Source: Xanthomarina sp. F1114 (GTDB lineage Bacteria > Bacteroidota > Bacteroidia > Flavobacteriales > Flavobacteriaceae). Taken from it: DNA of 64,000 nucleotides. Positions 18,285-26,926 of the stretch are shown here, in pieces (the stretch's first letter is position 1; each line of letters opens with the position of its first letter). The translations under genes were made by a program, and so were the position numbers. The notes under the pieces are model-generated. The model was not told where the DNA came from, ran no database searches, and was given only the letters and a program-made list of their open reading frames with translations. The stretch spans positions 124,001-188,000 of the forward strand of contig NZ_JAPMLL010000004.1 of the NCBI RefSeq assembly GCF_026410255.1, in the 5' to 3' direction.

Positions 18285-19808
18285 ATGTTTAAAATCATGG
18301 GTAAAGCAATAACTGATACAGTTTCAAAAAATAAAATTTCTGACTTAGAAAACTATTTTAAACCTTTTAGAGAACAGATTATTGGATTAAATCAAACATT
18401 CCAATCTCCTTATGGGAAAATGGATATGCTTTATGCCGATTGGACTGCAAGTGGCCGACTTTACAGACCCATTGAAGAAAAGTTTTTAAATACTATTGGT
18501 CCTTTTGTGGCAAACACACATACGGAAACTTCTACTTCTGGTGCAGCTATGACCAAAGCGTATCATGAAGCTAAACATATTGTTAAAAAGCATGTAAATG
18601 CTAACGATAAGGATGTCTTAATTTCTGTAGGCACTGGTATGACGGGAGCCATCAATAAATTTCAACGTATATTAGGTTTAAAAATACCAGAAGCAGCAAA
18701 ACCTTATACAGATATTCCTGCCGAACTAAAACCAGTAATTTTTATTTCGCATATGGAACATCACTCTAACCAAACGTCCTGGTTGGAAACTATTGCAAAA
18801 GTTGAGGTTATTCCTTGCGATGAAACAGGTTTAATGTGCTTTAAAAGCTTGAATAATTTATTAGACAAGTATAAAGATCGGCCTATAAAAATAGCTGCAA
18901 TCACGGCCTGTTCTAATGTTACTGGAATTAAAACAGAATATCACAAAGTAGCTAAAATTATGCATCAAAACAACGGACTTTGTTTTGTGGATTTTGCTTG
19001 TTCTGCACCTTATGTAGCCATAGATATGCATCCCGAAGATCAAGACGCATATTTAGATGCCATTACTTTTTCTCCACATAAATTTTTAGGAGGACCAGGA
19101 GCTTCAGGAATATTAATCTTCAATAAAAAATTGTATAAAAACCTTGTACCAGATAACCCAGGAGGAGGTACGGTTGCCTACACAAACCCATGGGGAGATC
19201 ATGATTATATTGAGGATATTGAATCTCGTGAAGATGGTGGAACACCAGGTTTCTTACAAACAATAAAAGTAGCTTTGGCTATTAATTTGAAAGAAAGAAT
19301 GGGCGTTGAAAATATTTTGGAAAGAGAACATGAGATTAATAATCGGGTGTTTGAAAAACTAACTAAAATTGAAAATTTACACTTGTTGGCTGGAGAACAT
19401 AAAAATCGTTTGGGCGTTTTTTCATTTTATATAGATCAAGCACATTATAATTTAATTGTTAAGCTTTTAAACGATAGGTTTGGAATTCAAACAAGAGGAG
19501 GATGTTCTTGTGCAGGAACTTATGGTCATTTTTTATTGCATGTAAATAAAAAAACATCAAAAGCTATAGAGGAAAAAATCTTAAAAGGGTTTTTAAATGA
19601 AAGACCAGGTTGGGTACGTATGTCTATTCATCCAACTATGACCAATGCCGAAATAGATTTTATTTGTAATGCCATAAAAGAGGTTTCTATTCATTTTGAA
19701 ACATGGGGAGATGATTATACTTTCGATAAAGTAAAAAATGAATTTACTCATAAAACTCAACCTAATATAGAAGAGCAAATAACAAAGGACTGGTTTTGTA
19801 TTAGTTAG
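18285..19808 (+). CDS. Class V aminotransferase, cysteine desulfurase-like
   Basis: This PLP enzyme of about 507 residues belongs to fold type I, class V (SufS/NifS superfamily). The Schiff-base lysine lies in TFSPHKFLGGPGASG (about residue 266), and the cofactor contacts HTETSTSG, HMEHHSNQ and DFACSAPYVAID are visible. The loop RGGCSCAGTYGH near residue 405 carries two cysteines where desulfurases carry their persulfide cysteine. It is longer than SufS (about 410) because of an extended C-terminus. ATG 18285 was chosen; ATG 18297 (MGKAITDT) is equally possible. No Suf or Isc genes are nearby, so the substrate is unknown. Confidence 0.85.
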   Translation: MFKIMGKAITDTVSKNKISDLENYFKPFREQIIGLNQTFQSPYGKMDMLYADWTASGRLYRPIEEKFLNTIGPFVANTHTETSTSGAAMTKAYHEAKHIVKKHVNANDKDVLISVGTGMTGAINKFQRILGLKIPEAAKPYTDIPAELKPVIFISHMEHHSNQTSWLETIAKVEVIPCDETGLMCFKSLNNLLDKYKDRPIKIAAITACSNVTGIKTEYHKVAKIMHQNNGLCFVDFACSAPYVAIDMHPEDQDAYLDAITFSPHKFLGGPGASGILIFNKKLYKNLVPDNPGGGTVAYTNPWGDHDYIEDIESREDGGTPGFLQTIKVALAINLKERMGVENILEREHEINNRVFEKLTKIENLHLLAGEHKNRLGVFSFYIDQAHYNLIVKLLNDRFGIQTRGGCSCAGTYGHFLLHVNKKTSKAIEEKILKGFLNERPGWVRMSIHPTMTNAEIDFICNAIKEVSIHFETWGDDYTFDKVKNEFTHKTQPNIEEQITKDWFCIS

Positions 19809-20957
19809 TTATTTTCTGTTATTCCAAGCGCATCCGAAAATAATATAATAACCAAAATCATTATTAGACCAGGCTACGTCTATTCCCATACGGATTTTAA
19901 ACTTTCGGGCAATTAGGTATCTAAATCCTGTTCCGTAATTATAAACTAATTCGGCATCATTAAAAGAAACATTTTCCGGAACGGCTTTGGCAAGACCTCC
20001 AAAACCCATTAAACTCCATCTGGTAGAAAAATCAAAACGTTGTTCTGTTTCTATTAGATAGGTAGATTTTCCTTGATATCTCATTTTTGGAACCCCACGT
20101 AAGTTTATAAATGGCTCGGCATAGAAAGGAGCTTTATTGAATTGATTTTCAGAAGCAAAACGAAACCCACTAATCAGTTTGGGTATAAATGGCTTATAAT
20201 ACATAGCCGAAAACTCTAAGTTTCCAAATTCGTAATCACTTCCTGTCCAATTCGCATTAAAATGATAAGTTGCATTTATTAAAAAGCCAGTATCAGGCGT
20301 AAAAATATTATCTCTATTATCAAACTCTAAAACCAACCCCGGGCTACTTAAAGTACTTTCTAACGATTTATTATCTACAAAATCAGGAAGCTTTTCAAAC
20401 TCAAACTCTGGTGTTATTTCGTTTTTCAAGTATAAGTACTCAACACCTACATAAAAACCAGAATTTTTAATCTCTTTTAAAATAGAACCAAAAATGGGCA
20501 GTGATCTAAAGTTAAAAGCAAAATCTTTTTCTCCAATTAAAGGAAGCGTTCTATAAAAATCCATATTTACAGAAGCATAAGACATCATTAACTGGTATTT
20601 TATATTGTATTTAGTTATAGATGCCATTCTAAAAGCACCAACCATCCATGAGTCGTTGGCTGTATAACCACCAAATGCCGAAGTGATATTTGGAGGTGTA
20701 TACCTGCCTTCCATAGGGTGTTTGTTTGGTTTAATAAATATTGGCGAAAATACGCCACCTATATTCCCTAAAGCCGGTTCTGTTACGGGTTGAATTAAAG
20801 GAATAAAGCCTTCCGGATTCATTAAAAAATTACTAAAATCTAATTTATTATCTAAAGAATCTCTAAAAACACGCCTCTTTTCTTTAGTTTGAGATGCTAT
20901 CGGAATAGTAAAAAATAAACCGAGGGTAATTATAATAATCGTTTTTATAACTTTCAT
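19809..20957 (-). CDS. Outer-membrane beta-barrel protein, BamA/TamA-like
   Basis: The product has 382 residues from ATG 20955-20957, which starts a clear signal peptide (MKVIKTIIIITLGLFFTIPIASQ region); an ATG six codons upstream is less likely. The C-terminal two thirds are alternating beta strands with surface-antigen (D15-like) features such as SPGLVLEFDNRDNIFTPDTGFLINATYHFNANW and LIETEQRFDFSTRWSLMGFGGLAKAV. There is no POTRA array, so it is a short barrel rather than BamA itself. It converges on the aminotransferase gene with no intergenic space. Transport or assembly role is unknown. Confidence 0.82.
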   Translation of the reverse strand: MKVIKTIIIITLGLFFTIPIASQTKEKRRVFRDSLDNKLDFSNFLMNPEGFIPLIQPVTEPALGNIGGVFSPIFIKPNKHPMEGRYTPPNITSAFGGYTANDSWMVGAFRMASITKYNIKYQLMMSYASVNMDFYRTLPLIGEKDFAFNFRSLPIFGSILKEIKNSGFYVGVEYLYLKNEITPEFEFEKLPDFVDNKSLESTLSSPGLVLEFDNRDNIFTPDTGFLINATYHFNANWTGSDYEFGNLEFSAMYYKPFIPKLISGFRFASENQFNKAPFYAEPFINLRGVPKMRYQGKSTYLIETEQRFDFSTRWSLMGFGGLAKAVPENVSFNDAELVYNYGTGFRYLIARKFKIRMGIDVAWSNNDFGYYIIFGCAWNNRK

Positions 20958-21092
20958 GTAAATTAAGTATAGCAATTAAAAGTAGATAAAAATACTTCTT
21001 TTCAGATGAATTTAAACTATTATTTGAGTTGATAATAACGTTAATTTTATAATAAGATGGCTGAGTGTTATGGTTTTCCGACTAATAATTGG

Positions 21093-21100
21093 TAATTTTG
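21093..21100 (+). promoter_or_regulatory. -7 element for the SlyD-type isomerase gene
   Basis: TAATTTTG matches TAnnTTTG and lies 24 bases before the ATG. A good -33 TTG is not apparent. Confidence 0.45.
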
Positions 21101-21124
21101 CCCAAATTTTAAAAAGACAATTTT

Positions 21125-21553
21125 ATGAGTCATGTAAAAGAAAATGATACGGTAAAAGTACATTACACAGGAAAACTAAGCAACGGTCAAGTTTTTGATA
21201 GTTCTGAAGGAAGAGATCCATTAGAATTTACACTTGGTCAAGGCATGTTAATTCCAGGTTTTGAAAAAGCTGTATTAGAGATGAAAGTAAACGATAAAAA
21301 AACAGTTGTTATTGCTAAGGATGAAGCTTATGGCGATGTTCAAAAAGAATTATTTCACGAAGTGAAAAAAGAACAATTACCACAAGATATGGCTCCAGAA
21401 GTAGGAATGGGACTAGCGTCTAAAAATCCTGATGGATCTGAAAATCAATTTCGTGTAGCTGCTGTTAATGAAGATCATATTGTAGTTGACGGAAATCACC
21501 CACTTGCAGGTCAAGATTTAACTTTCGAATTAGAATTAGTTGAGATAAAGTAA
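21125..21553 (+). CDS. FKBP-type peptidyl-prolyl isomerase, SlyD-like
   Basis: The 142-residue cytoplasmic protein has the FKBP core (VKVHYTGKLSNGQVFDSSEGRDPLEFTLG and MLIPGFEKAVLEM). The insert-in-flap region, about residues 60-120, is diagnostic of SlyD (YGDVQKELFHEVKKEQLP). The C-terminal strand motif GNHPLAGQDLTFELELVEI is present. It lacks the His/Cys-rich metal-binding tail of E. coli SlyD, so it probably serves folding rather than nickel delivery. Single gene with its own promoter-like box and terminator. Confidence 0.94.
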   Translation: MSHVKENDTVKVHYTGKLSNGQVFDSSEGRDPLEFTLGQGMLIPGFEKAVLEMKVNDKKTVVIAKDEAYGDVQKELFHEVKKEQLPQDMAPEVGMGLASKNPDGSENQFRVAAVNEDHIVVDGNHPLAGQDLTFELELVEIK

Positions 21554-21580
21554 TATCTTAAATATATAAATTGATAGAAA

Positions 21581-21606
21581 GCCTGAGATAATTCTCAGGC
21601 TTTTTT
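21581..21606 (+). terminator. Terminator after the SlyD-like gene
   Basis: GCCTGAGA (21581-21588) pairs with TCTCAGGC (21593-21600) around a TAAT loop and is followed by six Ts. Confidence 0.95.
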
Positions 21607-21813
21607 ATGTTTAGAATGTTAAAATAACTTTAAATAAGCTACTTTTATTAAAAATCTTACATATACTAACATAAATCAATAAGATAAGATGACCTATATG
21701 TCATCGTTTTTTATTAAATTAGAGTAAGGAATATAATACCAGGATTTTTTTGAATGGTGTTAAATTGCTTGTCTTTAATTAATTCAAATTATTTAATTTA
21801 AAAATTTAAAATT

Positions 21814-22143
21814 ATGGGAAAAGAGAGTAGTACATTATTAGGAATTTTGGCAGGTACAGCCATAGGAGCAACATTAGGAATCTTATTTGCACCAGATAAA
21901 GGTTCTAATACAAGACAAAGAATAGCGGATGAAGCTGCATCGGTTAGAGATAGAGTGTCTGATGAAGCTCATCATTTAAGAGATAAAGTAGCTCATTCAG
22001 TATCTAACAAAAAGGAAACCTTAGACGATCAATTGGAAGATATTGTTAGTAATGTGAGTCATAAAACTGAAGATGTGATTACCTCCTTGGAAAAAACTCT
22101 AAAGGATCTTAAAGCCAAAAATAAAAAGTATCAAAAATCTTAA
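21814..22143 (+). CDS. YtxH-domain stress protein, cassette copy 1
   Basis: The 109-residue protein has a glycine-rich hydrophobic N-terminus (LLGILAGTAIGATLGILFAPDKGSNTRQRI pattern, residues 7-36), the YtxH signature. An amphipathic charged helix to the end has DEAASVRDRVSDEAHHLRDK-type repeats. YtxH proteins are associated with general stress in Firmicutes and are common in Bacteroidota. It starts the first YtxH-holin-small protein cassette, five bases before the next gene. A paralogue lies at 40107-40439 with the same neighbours. An inverted repeat GATGAC/GTCATC (21688-21705) lies about 110 bases upstream. Confidence 0.9.
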   Translation: MGKESSTLLGILAGTAIGATLGILFAPDKGSNTRQRIADEAASVRDRVSDEAHHLRDKVAHSVSNKKETLDDQLEDIVSNVSHKTEDVITSLEKTLKDLKAKNKKYQKS

Positions 22144-22148
22144 TTTGA

Positions 22149-22499
22149 ATGAATTTTTTTGAATCCATAAACGATACATCTGGTAAAATGGGAGATGCAG
22201 GAGAGACTTATTTAAAAAAATCTCAAGAGTATTTTAAACTAAAGGTCTTTCAGCAAATTACGGCTTCTATTAGTTTAGTAACTAAAGTGCTTATTATTGG
22301 AGGATTGCTATTTATTGGCTTAATTTTCTCCGCTTTTGCTTTAGCCTTGGCAATAGGACAATGGTTAGGAGACTTAGCTTTAGGCTACTTAATTGTTGCT
22401 TTAATCTTTTTAATTACTACAGTTATAGTTTATTATAAGAGACAGTTTATAAATAAAATAATTATAAAAAGCTTATCATCTAAATTTTTCGACTCGTAA
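22149..22499 (+). CDS. Holin-superfamily (Actinobacteriophage holin III-like) membrane protein, cassette copy 1
   Basis: The 116-residue protein has an amphipathic N-terminus (about 1-45), two membrane segments (about 48-72 and 78-97) and a basic C-terminus. This is the architecture called 'phage holin family' in many genomes, but the protein is chromosomal and no phage genes are near. It follows ytxH by five bases and is surely co-transcribed. Its paralogue is at 40443-40790 (shared core VFQQITASISLVTKVLIIGG / IFQQLTLSVSMVTKLVVISA). A membrane-stress role is inference. Confidence 0.85.
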   Translation: MNFFESINDTSGKMGDAGETYLKKSQEYFKLKVFQQITASISLVTKVLIIGGLLFIGLIFSAFALALAIGQWLGDLALGYLIVALIFLITTVIVYYKRQFINKIIIKSLSSKFFDS

Positions 22500-22687
22500 T
22501 TTATCTAACATCTTTTGCTCTCCTTAAAAAAAGGAAAAACGAAAGGTAGTTATACCAAATTAGAAATTGGAGCACAAGTTAGCACACGAACGACGGTTTT
22601 TTTAGTATTTAAACTAAAACAGTTACCAATGTATGTTGTGCTTATGTTAAGTTGAAATATAATAGATAAAAAACAATAGAAAGAACT

Positions 22688-22888
22688 ATGAAACAGTATC
22701 AATCTTTTGAAGACATAGAAAGAGAATTAAAGCATTTAGACTTAGAGCGGAAAATAGCGTGGGAAGAAATGAAACTTTTAAAAAGTGAATTTCAAGATGA
22801 TTTAAAACCTGCAAATTGGGTGCAATTAGCGCTTAAAATAGCCGGGAAGTATGGCTTGTTTTTAATTTCTAAAAGATTTTTTAAGTAA
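22688..22888 (+). CDS. Small charged protein, cassette copy 1
   Basis: The 66-residue protein is helical and charged (IERELKHLDLERKIAWEEMKLLKSEF, about 9-34) with a short hydrophobic C-terminal patch (GKYGLFLISKRFF). It aligns along its length with the product of 40823-41032, sharing DLxRKhAWEE and a PxNW...GKYG core. I give it no named function. In this copy it is separated from the holin-like gene by 188 bases, against 32 in the second cassette, so it may have its own promoter here. Confidence 0.8.
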   Translation: MKQYQSFEDIERELKHLDLERKIAWEEMKLLKSEFQDDLKPANWVQLALKIAGKYGLFLISKRFFK

Positions 22889-22906
22889 ACCTTATTTTAA
22901 GACAGT

Positions 22907-22936
22907 TCTAAAACTATTGTAATCAATAGCTTTAGA
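22907..22936 (+). repeat. Inverted repeat downstream of cassette 1
   Basis: Thirteen-base arms (22907-22919 and 22924-22936) with one mismatch enclose a four-base loop. No T run follows, so termination is uncertain. Confidence 0.55.
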
Positions 22937-23014
22937 GCTAAGATTAGAATGTTTTGAGTCCGTTTTTAAATGCTTGAATCTATATATTTGAGAATAACAT
23001 TTAAATAAACAATT

Positions 23015-23548
23015 ATGAAAATTCTTAAAACATTTATGGCAGTTTGCCTTCTATTTATATCAATTGGAGTAACTGCTCAAAACGACAAGGACAAACAAGT
23101 TATTTCCGATGCTGAAAAAGCAAAAACAACTTTACTGGAAAAAGATGCCGGATTAGAAAAATTCTTAGATACATCTGCAGGATATGTTATTTTTCCAAAT
23201 GTGGGTAAGGGAGCCTTAATTATTGGTGGAGCAACTGGAAATGGCGTAGTTTATGAAAACGAACAGATTATAGGAATGTCTAAGCTAATGAATTTAAGCT
23301 TGGGATTACAAGCAGGAGGAGAGTCTCATATTGAAATTATCTTCTTTGAAACTCAAAAGGCTTTAGACGAATTTAAAGAAGGGAATTTTGAGTTTTCTGC
23401 CAGACTTTCTGCAGTTGCTGCTGATAAAGGAGTTTCTAAAGATGCTGATTATAACGATAATGTATTAGTTGTTACTATGCCTAAAGTAGGACTAATGGCA
23501 GATACTTCAGTAGGTGGACAAAAATTCACCTTTCATCCATTTAAATAA
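23015..23548 (+). CDS. SYLF (YSC84-like) lipid-binding protein, exported
   Basis: The 177-residue protein has a Sec signal peptide (about 1-22, ending in VTAQ). The YSC84/SYLF domain covers the rest: AGYVIFPNVGKGALIIGGATGNGVVYE near residue 50, and a C-terminal DTSVGGQKFTFHPF. SYLF proteins bind phosphoinositides in eukaryotes; the bacterial ligand is unknown. It is a single gene with its own terminator, lying between the stress cassette and an oxidoreductase gene. Confidence 0.9.
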   Translation: MKILKTFMAVCLLFISIGVTAQNDKDKQVISDAEKAKTTLLEKDAGLEKFLDTSAGYVIFPNVGKGALIIGGATGNGVVYENEQIIGMSKLMNLSLGLQAGGESHIEIIFFETQKALDEFKEGNFEFSARLSAVAADKGVSKDADYNDNVLVVTMPKVGLMADTSVGGQKFTFHPFK

Positions 23549-23565
23549 AAAAACACTTTAACTTT

Positions 23566-23595
23566 AAAAGGTTGGCAGTTTGCCAGCCTTTTTTT
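23566..23595 (+). terminator. Terminator after the SYLF gene
   Basis: GGTTGGCA (23570-23577) pairs with TGCCAGCC (23581-23588), with one G-T pair and a three-base loop, followed by seven Ts. Confidence 0.92.
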
Positions 23596-23691
23596 GTTAC
23601 TAATACAACTTAGGTTTATTAAAAACGAATTGAGTTAAGCTAATCTTGCTTTCAGTTAAGCTCAAAAGTTATAAAATAATAACTTTAAATT

Positions 23692-25041
23692 ATGAAATTA
23701 ATAAAATATGACGTTTTTGTAATAGGAAGTGGAGTAGCAGGACAACTCGTGGCTAAATCTTGTGCAAAAGCAAATTTAAAAGTAGCTATTGCCGATAATA
23801 GAGAATATGGAGGTACTTGCGCCAATAGAGGTTGCGATGCCAAGAAAGTTATATTAGGACCTACAGAGGTTTATCAACAGGCTTTAGATTTAAAAGGAAA
23901 AGGAATTGTTTCTGTTCCTAATTTAGATCCGGAAAAACTTCAAAACTTTAAAAAAACATTTACAGACAAAGTTCCAATGGGAACTGAGAAGGCTCTTAAA
24001 GAGATGAATATAAAATGCTATCATCAATCTCCTGTGTTTACAGATAAAAACACATTATCAGTAGAAGGAAAAACAGTAACAGCAAAAAAAATAGTTATAG
24101 CTACAGGACAAATTCCAAGAAAACTTAAAATTTTAGGAAATGATTTATTGAAAACCAGTGACTATTTTCTTAAGATGAAAGCGTTTCCAGAAGAAATTAT
24201 TTTTATTGGAGCTGGGTATATAGCTTTAGAATTTGCCCATATCGCTGCTAGAAATGGAACTAAAGTTACTATTTTGGACCATGGAAGCACAGCCTTAAAT
24301 GGTTTTGATCCTGATTTAGTTTCTGAACTTATAACCAAATCTGAAAAAATGGGCATTCAATTTATATTTCATGCTCAGGTGACAGAAATTGAGAAATTAC
24401 AGAAAAATTATAAAGTTATTTATCAATTGGATAATAAAGAAAAGTCGCTAAAAGCTCAGCTTGTTTTTAATACGGCAGGAAGGACTCCTGCTATTGATGC
24501 TTTGCATTTAGAAAAAGGAGAAGTAGATTATACAAAAAAAGGGGTTTCGGTAAACAAGTATTTACAGAATACAAGAAACCCAGATGTATATGCTTGTGGA
24601 GATGTATCGGATCATAGTTTACCATTAACACCGCTATCAGGAATGGAGGCAGCTGTTGTAGCAGACAATATTATAAATGGTAATAAAAAGCAAATAGAGA
24701 CTCCTGTGGTGCCTTCAGTAGTGTTTACTCTACCAAACATGGCAGCTGTAGGTTTAAACGAAGACGAAGCAAAGAAAAAATATAAAGATCTTACTGTTAA
24801 TTATCAAACTGTCTCAAATTGGTATAATGCAAAGCGTATAAATACTTCTGTATATTCGTTTAAAATAATAGTTAACAAACGTAATAAGCAAATTATTGGC
24901 GCCCATATTCTAGGACCCTATGCAGCTGAAACCATAAATTTATTTTCTATGGCTATGCATCAGAAAATGACAACGGAAGATCTTAAAAAAGTAATGTTTA
25001 CTTACCCTTCTTGGGGTAGTGATATAAAAAGTATGATATAA
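23692..25041 (+). CDS. FAD-dependent pyridine nucleotide-disulphide oxidoreductase
   Basis: The 449-residue enzyme is in the glutathione reductase/mercuric reductase family. The FAD motif is VIGSGVAGQLVAKSC (residues 10-24). The redox-active pair is in GGTCANRGCDAKK (C43 and C48 approximately, CxxxxC). The NAD(P) motif is FIGAGYIALEFAHIA near residue 171, and YACGDVSD near 302 contacts FAD. The dimer domain follows, but the expected HxxxxE catalytic His is not obvious in the C-terminus (HQKMTTEDLKKVMFTYPSW), so the electron acceptor is unclear. Six bases separate it from the BrkB gene. Confidence 0.9.
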   Translation: MKLIKYDVFVIGSGVAGQLVAKSCAKANLKVAIADNREYGGTCANRGCDAKKVILGPTEVYQQALDLKGKGIVSVPNLDPEKLQNFKKTFTDKVPMGTEKALKEMNIKCYHQSPVFTDKNTLSVEGKTVTAKKIVIATGQIPRKLKILGNDLLKTSDYFLKMKAFPEEIIFIGAGYIALEFAHIAARNGTKVTILDHGSTALNGFDPDLVSELITKSEKMGIQFIFHAQVTEIEKLQKNYKVIYQLDNKEKSLKAQLVFNTAGRTPAIDALHLEKGEVDYTKKGVSVNKYLQNTRNPDVYACGDVSDHSLPLTPLSGMEAAVVADNIINGNKKQIETPVVPSVVFTLPNMAAVGLNEDEAKKKYKDLTVNYQTVSNWYNAKRINTSVYSFKIIVNKRNKQIIGAHILGPYAAETINLFSMAMHQKMTTEDLKKVMFTYPSWGSDIKSMI

Positions 25042-25046
25042 TATAT

Positions 25047-25949
25047 ATGACTCAATCCAATCCAAATAAATTTAAAATCCAAGATTTACCATCGCTTATA
25101 GTCGAAACCTATAAAGCTTGGGATGCTAGTAACCCATTTAGACTAAGTGCCGTTGTAGCTTATTATGCCGTGCTTTCTATGCCTGGATTATTAGTTATTA
25201 TAATTAATTTGGTTGGTTCTGTTTGGGGCGTAGAAATTGTTCAAGGTAGGTTAACAAACGAAATATCTAGCGCATTAGGAAGCGATGCAGCAGAAGCCAT
25301 TCAGACCATGATGATAGAAACCCAAAATGAAAGCAAAAGCACCTTAGCAACTATTTTGGGTATTATAACACTTGTATTTGGTGCTACAGGAGTTTTCTAT
25401 CACTTACAACTCTCACTAAATCAAATTTGGAAAGTAAGCGAAGAAAACACAATGAGTTTTGGAAGAATGCTCCTTAGCAGGGCTAGGAGTTTTGCTTTTA
25501 TTTTAGCCATGGGTTTTTTACTATTAATTAGTTTTTTAATAACTACAGCTATCTCTGTTTTAAACCATTATATACAGGGTCTTTTTCCTGATTTAATAGT
25601 TTATATTGCTTTTGTATTCGATTTCTTGGTGTCTATTGGAATAATTACCGTCTTATTTGCTATGATTTTTAAATTCTTACCAGATGCCAAGATTCGATGG
25701 AAAACCGTTTGGATTGGAGCTTTAATAACTTCAGTTTTGTTTGTGCTTGGTAAGTTTTTACTTGGTCTTTATTTTGGAGAGGCCAATCCGGGATCTACTT
25801 ATGGCGCAGCAGGAACCATAGTGCTAATTCTACTCTGGGTTTCATATTCTTGCTTAATTCTATTTTTTGGAGCCCAATTCACCTGGGTTTATGCGAAACG
25901 TTATGGCTTAGGAATCCAGCCTAGCAAAAATAAAATAGATACTAATTAA
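25047..25949 (+). CDS. YihY/BrkB-family inner-membrane protein
   Basis: The 300-residue protein has about six membrane segments and family motifs FRLSAVVAYYAVLSMPGLLVI (about 37-57), TLVFGATGVFYHLQLSLNQIWKV (about 107-129) and YGAAGTIVLILLWVSYSCLILFFGAQFTW near the end. It was once called RNase BN, which is incorrect for this family. The true function (perhaps envelope transport) is unknown. It is six bases after the FAD oxidoreductase gene and so probably in one transcript. Confidence 0.92.
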   Translation: MTQSNPNKFKIQDLPSLIVETYKAWDASNPFRLSAVVAYYAVLSMPGLLVIIINLVGSVWGVEIVQGRLTNEISSALGSDAAEAIQTMMIETQNESKSTLATILGIITLVFGATGVFYHLQLSLNQIWKVSEENTMSFGRMLLSRARSFAFILAMGFLLLISFLITTAISVLNHYIQGLFPDLIVYIAFVFDFLVSIGIITVLFAMIFKFLPDAKIRWKTVWIGALITSVLFVLGKFLLGLYFGEANPGSTYGAAGTIVLILLWVSYSCLILFFGAQFTWVYAKRYGLGIQPSKNKIDTN

Positions 25950-26005
25950 TTAACAAGCAACAGAGTTTGGAAAAACTGGAGTAACTTAAGCGGATAGAAA
26001 GTGCT

Positions 26006-26464
26006 TTATTTAGAATTGCGTGTTTTGTCAATTTTTAAATCTATATATCCAAAAAGTAAATTTATAATTAAGACAAGAAGTGTAAGTGCTATGAGCTCAA
26101 AAAACATAGAAGTTGCTGCCAGACATCCGGCGCCAGCGCTACACCAAATTGTAGCGGCAGTGGTTAATCCTTTTATACTATCTTTTTTCTGAAGAATTAC
26201 GCCACCACCCAAAAAACCAATTCCAGTAACAACTTGACTTAATACTCGGGTTATATCAGCATAAGCTTCTCCTTGAAATTTTAAAGAAATAAGCACAAAA
26301 ACGGCAGCACCAACAGCCACAAGTGCATTGGTTTTTAGTCCCGCACTTTTCCCTTTGTATTCCCGCTCTAAACCAATTAGGAGACCAGAAACACAAGCCA
26401 AGCCAGTTTTTATGGAAAAACTTAATAATTCTGATATTTCAAAATTAAATATTTCTGCAATCAT
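26006..26464 (-). CDS. MgtC/SapB-family membrane protein, short form
   Basis: The 152-residue protein contains the MgtC membrane domain: SGLLIGLEREYKGKSAGLKTNALVAVGAA (about 27-55), TGIGFLGGGVILQKKD and GLTTAATIWCSAGAGCLAA (about 106-124). MgtC proteins regulate ATP synthase and help growth at low magnesium. It ends after the last membrane helix and lacks the C-terminal ACT-like domain of Salmonella MgtC (about 230 residues), as in many short homologues. It converges with the BrkB gene. Confidence 0.93.
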   Translation of the reverse strand: MIAEIFNFEISELLSFSIKTGLACVSGLLIGLEREYKGKSAGLKTNALVAVGAAVFVLISLKFQGEAYADITRVLSQVVTGIGFLGGGVILQKKDSIKGLTTAATIWCSAGAGCLAATSMFFELIALTLLVLIINLLFGYIDLKIDKTRNSK

Positions 26465-26481
26465 TAGTAATAGATATTAAA

Positions 26482-26523
26482 TTAAAAACTCCCCTAAATA
26501 GAAGATATTAGGGGAGTTTTTAA
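26482..26523. terminator. Bidirectional terminator between csbD-like and mgtC-like genes
   Basis: Sixteen-base perfect arms (26482-26497 and 26508-26523) with flanking A and T runs form a strong hairpin. It lies just downstream of the CsbD gene on the minus strand and just upstream of the mgtC-like ATG. Confidence 0.93.
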
Positions 26524-26550
26524 TTGGAAAATAATTTGTGTTACAGGATT

Positions 26551-26736
26551 TTACCAATTCTTGATTTCCTTTTCTATATCTTCTTTAGTTTTGCCTGTTT
26601 TTTCCTGAAGTTTTCCTAACAATTCGTCAAATTTACCTTCAGCATATGTCAAGTCATCGTTGGTAAGTTTTCCATATTTCTGTTTAAACTCGCCTTTTAC
26701 TTGTTTCCATTTTCCTTCTAACTGATCTTTGTTCAT
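26551..26736 (-). CDS. CsbD-family stress protein
   Basis: The 61-residue protein matches CsbD (MNKDQLEGKWKQVKGEFKQ start, YGKLTNDDL, and a GKTKEDIEKEI end). CsbD is a small, charged, general-stress protein in Bacillus and widespread elsewhere; its molecular role is unknown. Single-gene unit ended by the hairpin at 26482-26523. It fits the stress theme of the surrounding genes. Confidence 0.95.
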   Translation of the reverse strand: MNKDQLEGKWKQVKGEFKQKYGKLTNDDLTYAEGKFDELLGKLQEKTGKTKEDIEKEIKNW

Positions 26737-26926
26737 AATATTTTAGTTTTAGTTCATAAATCTCTACTGCAATTTAAGGAATTTTATGACTACTATTAAC
26801 TCAAAAACAAAAATTGTTATACCAAAAGAAAAGTTGTCAGTATTTGATTGCAGCTAATATTTTTTCTGAATGTGCTAATAAAAACTCAAATGTTTATAGA
26901 AGTTTATACTTTAAAATTGAAATATT

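Noticed and set aside
22149-22499. Prophage signal from 'holin' family protein
   Set aside because: The same gene pair occurs twice with chromosomal stress genes; there are no phage structural, integrase or lysis genes in the window.
22907-22936. Terminator for cassette copy 1
   Set aside because: The stem has one mismatch and no T run, so I list it only as an inverted repeat.
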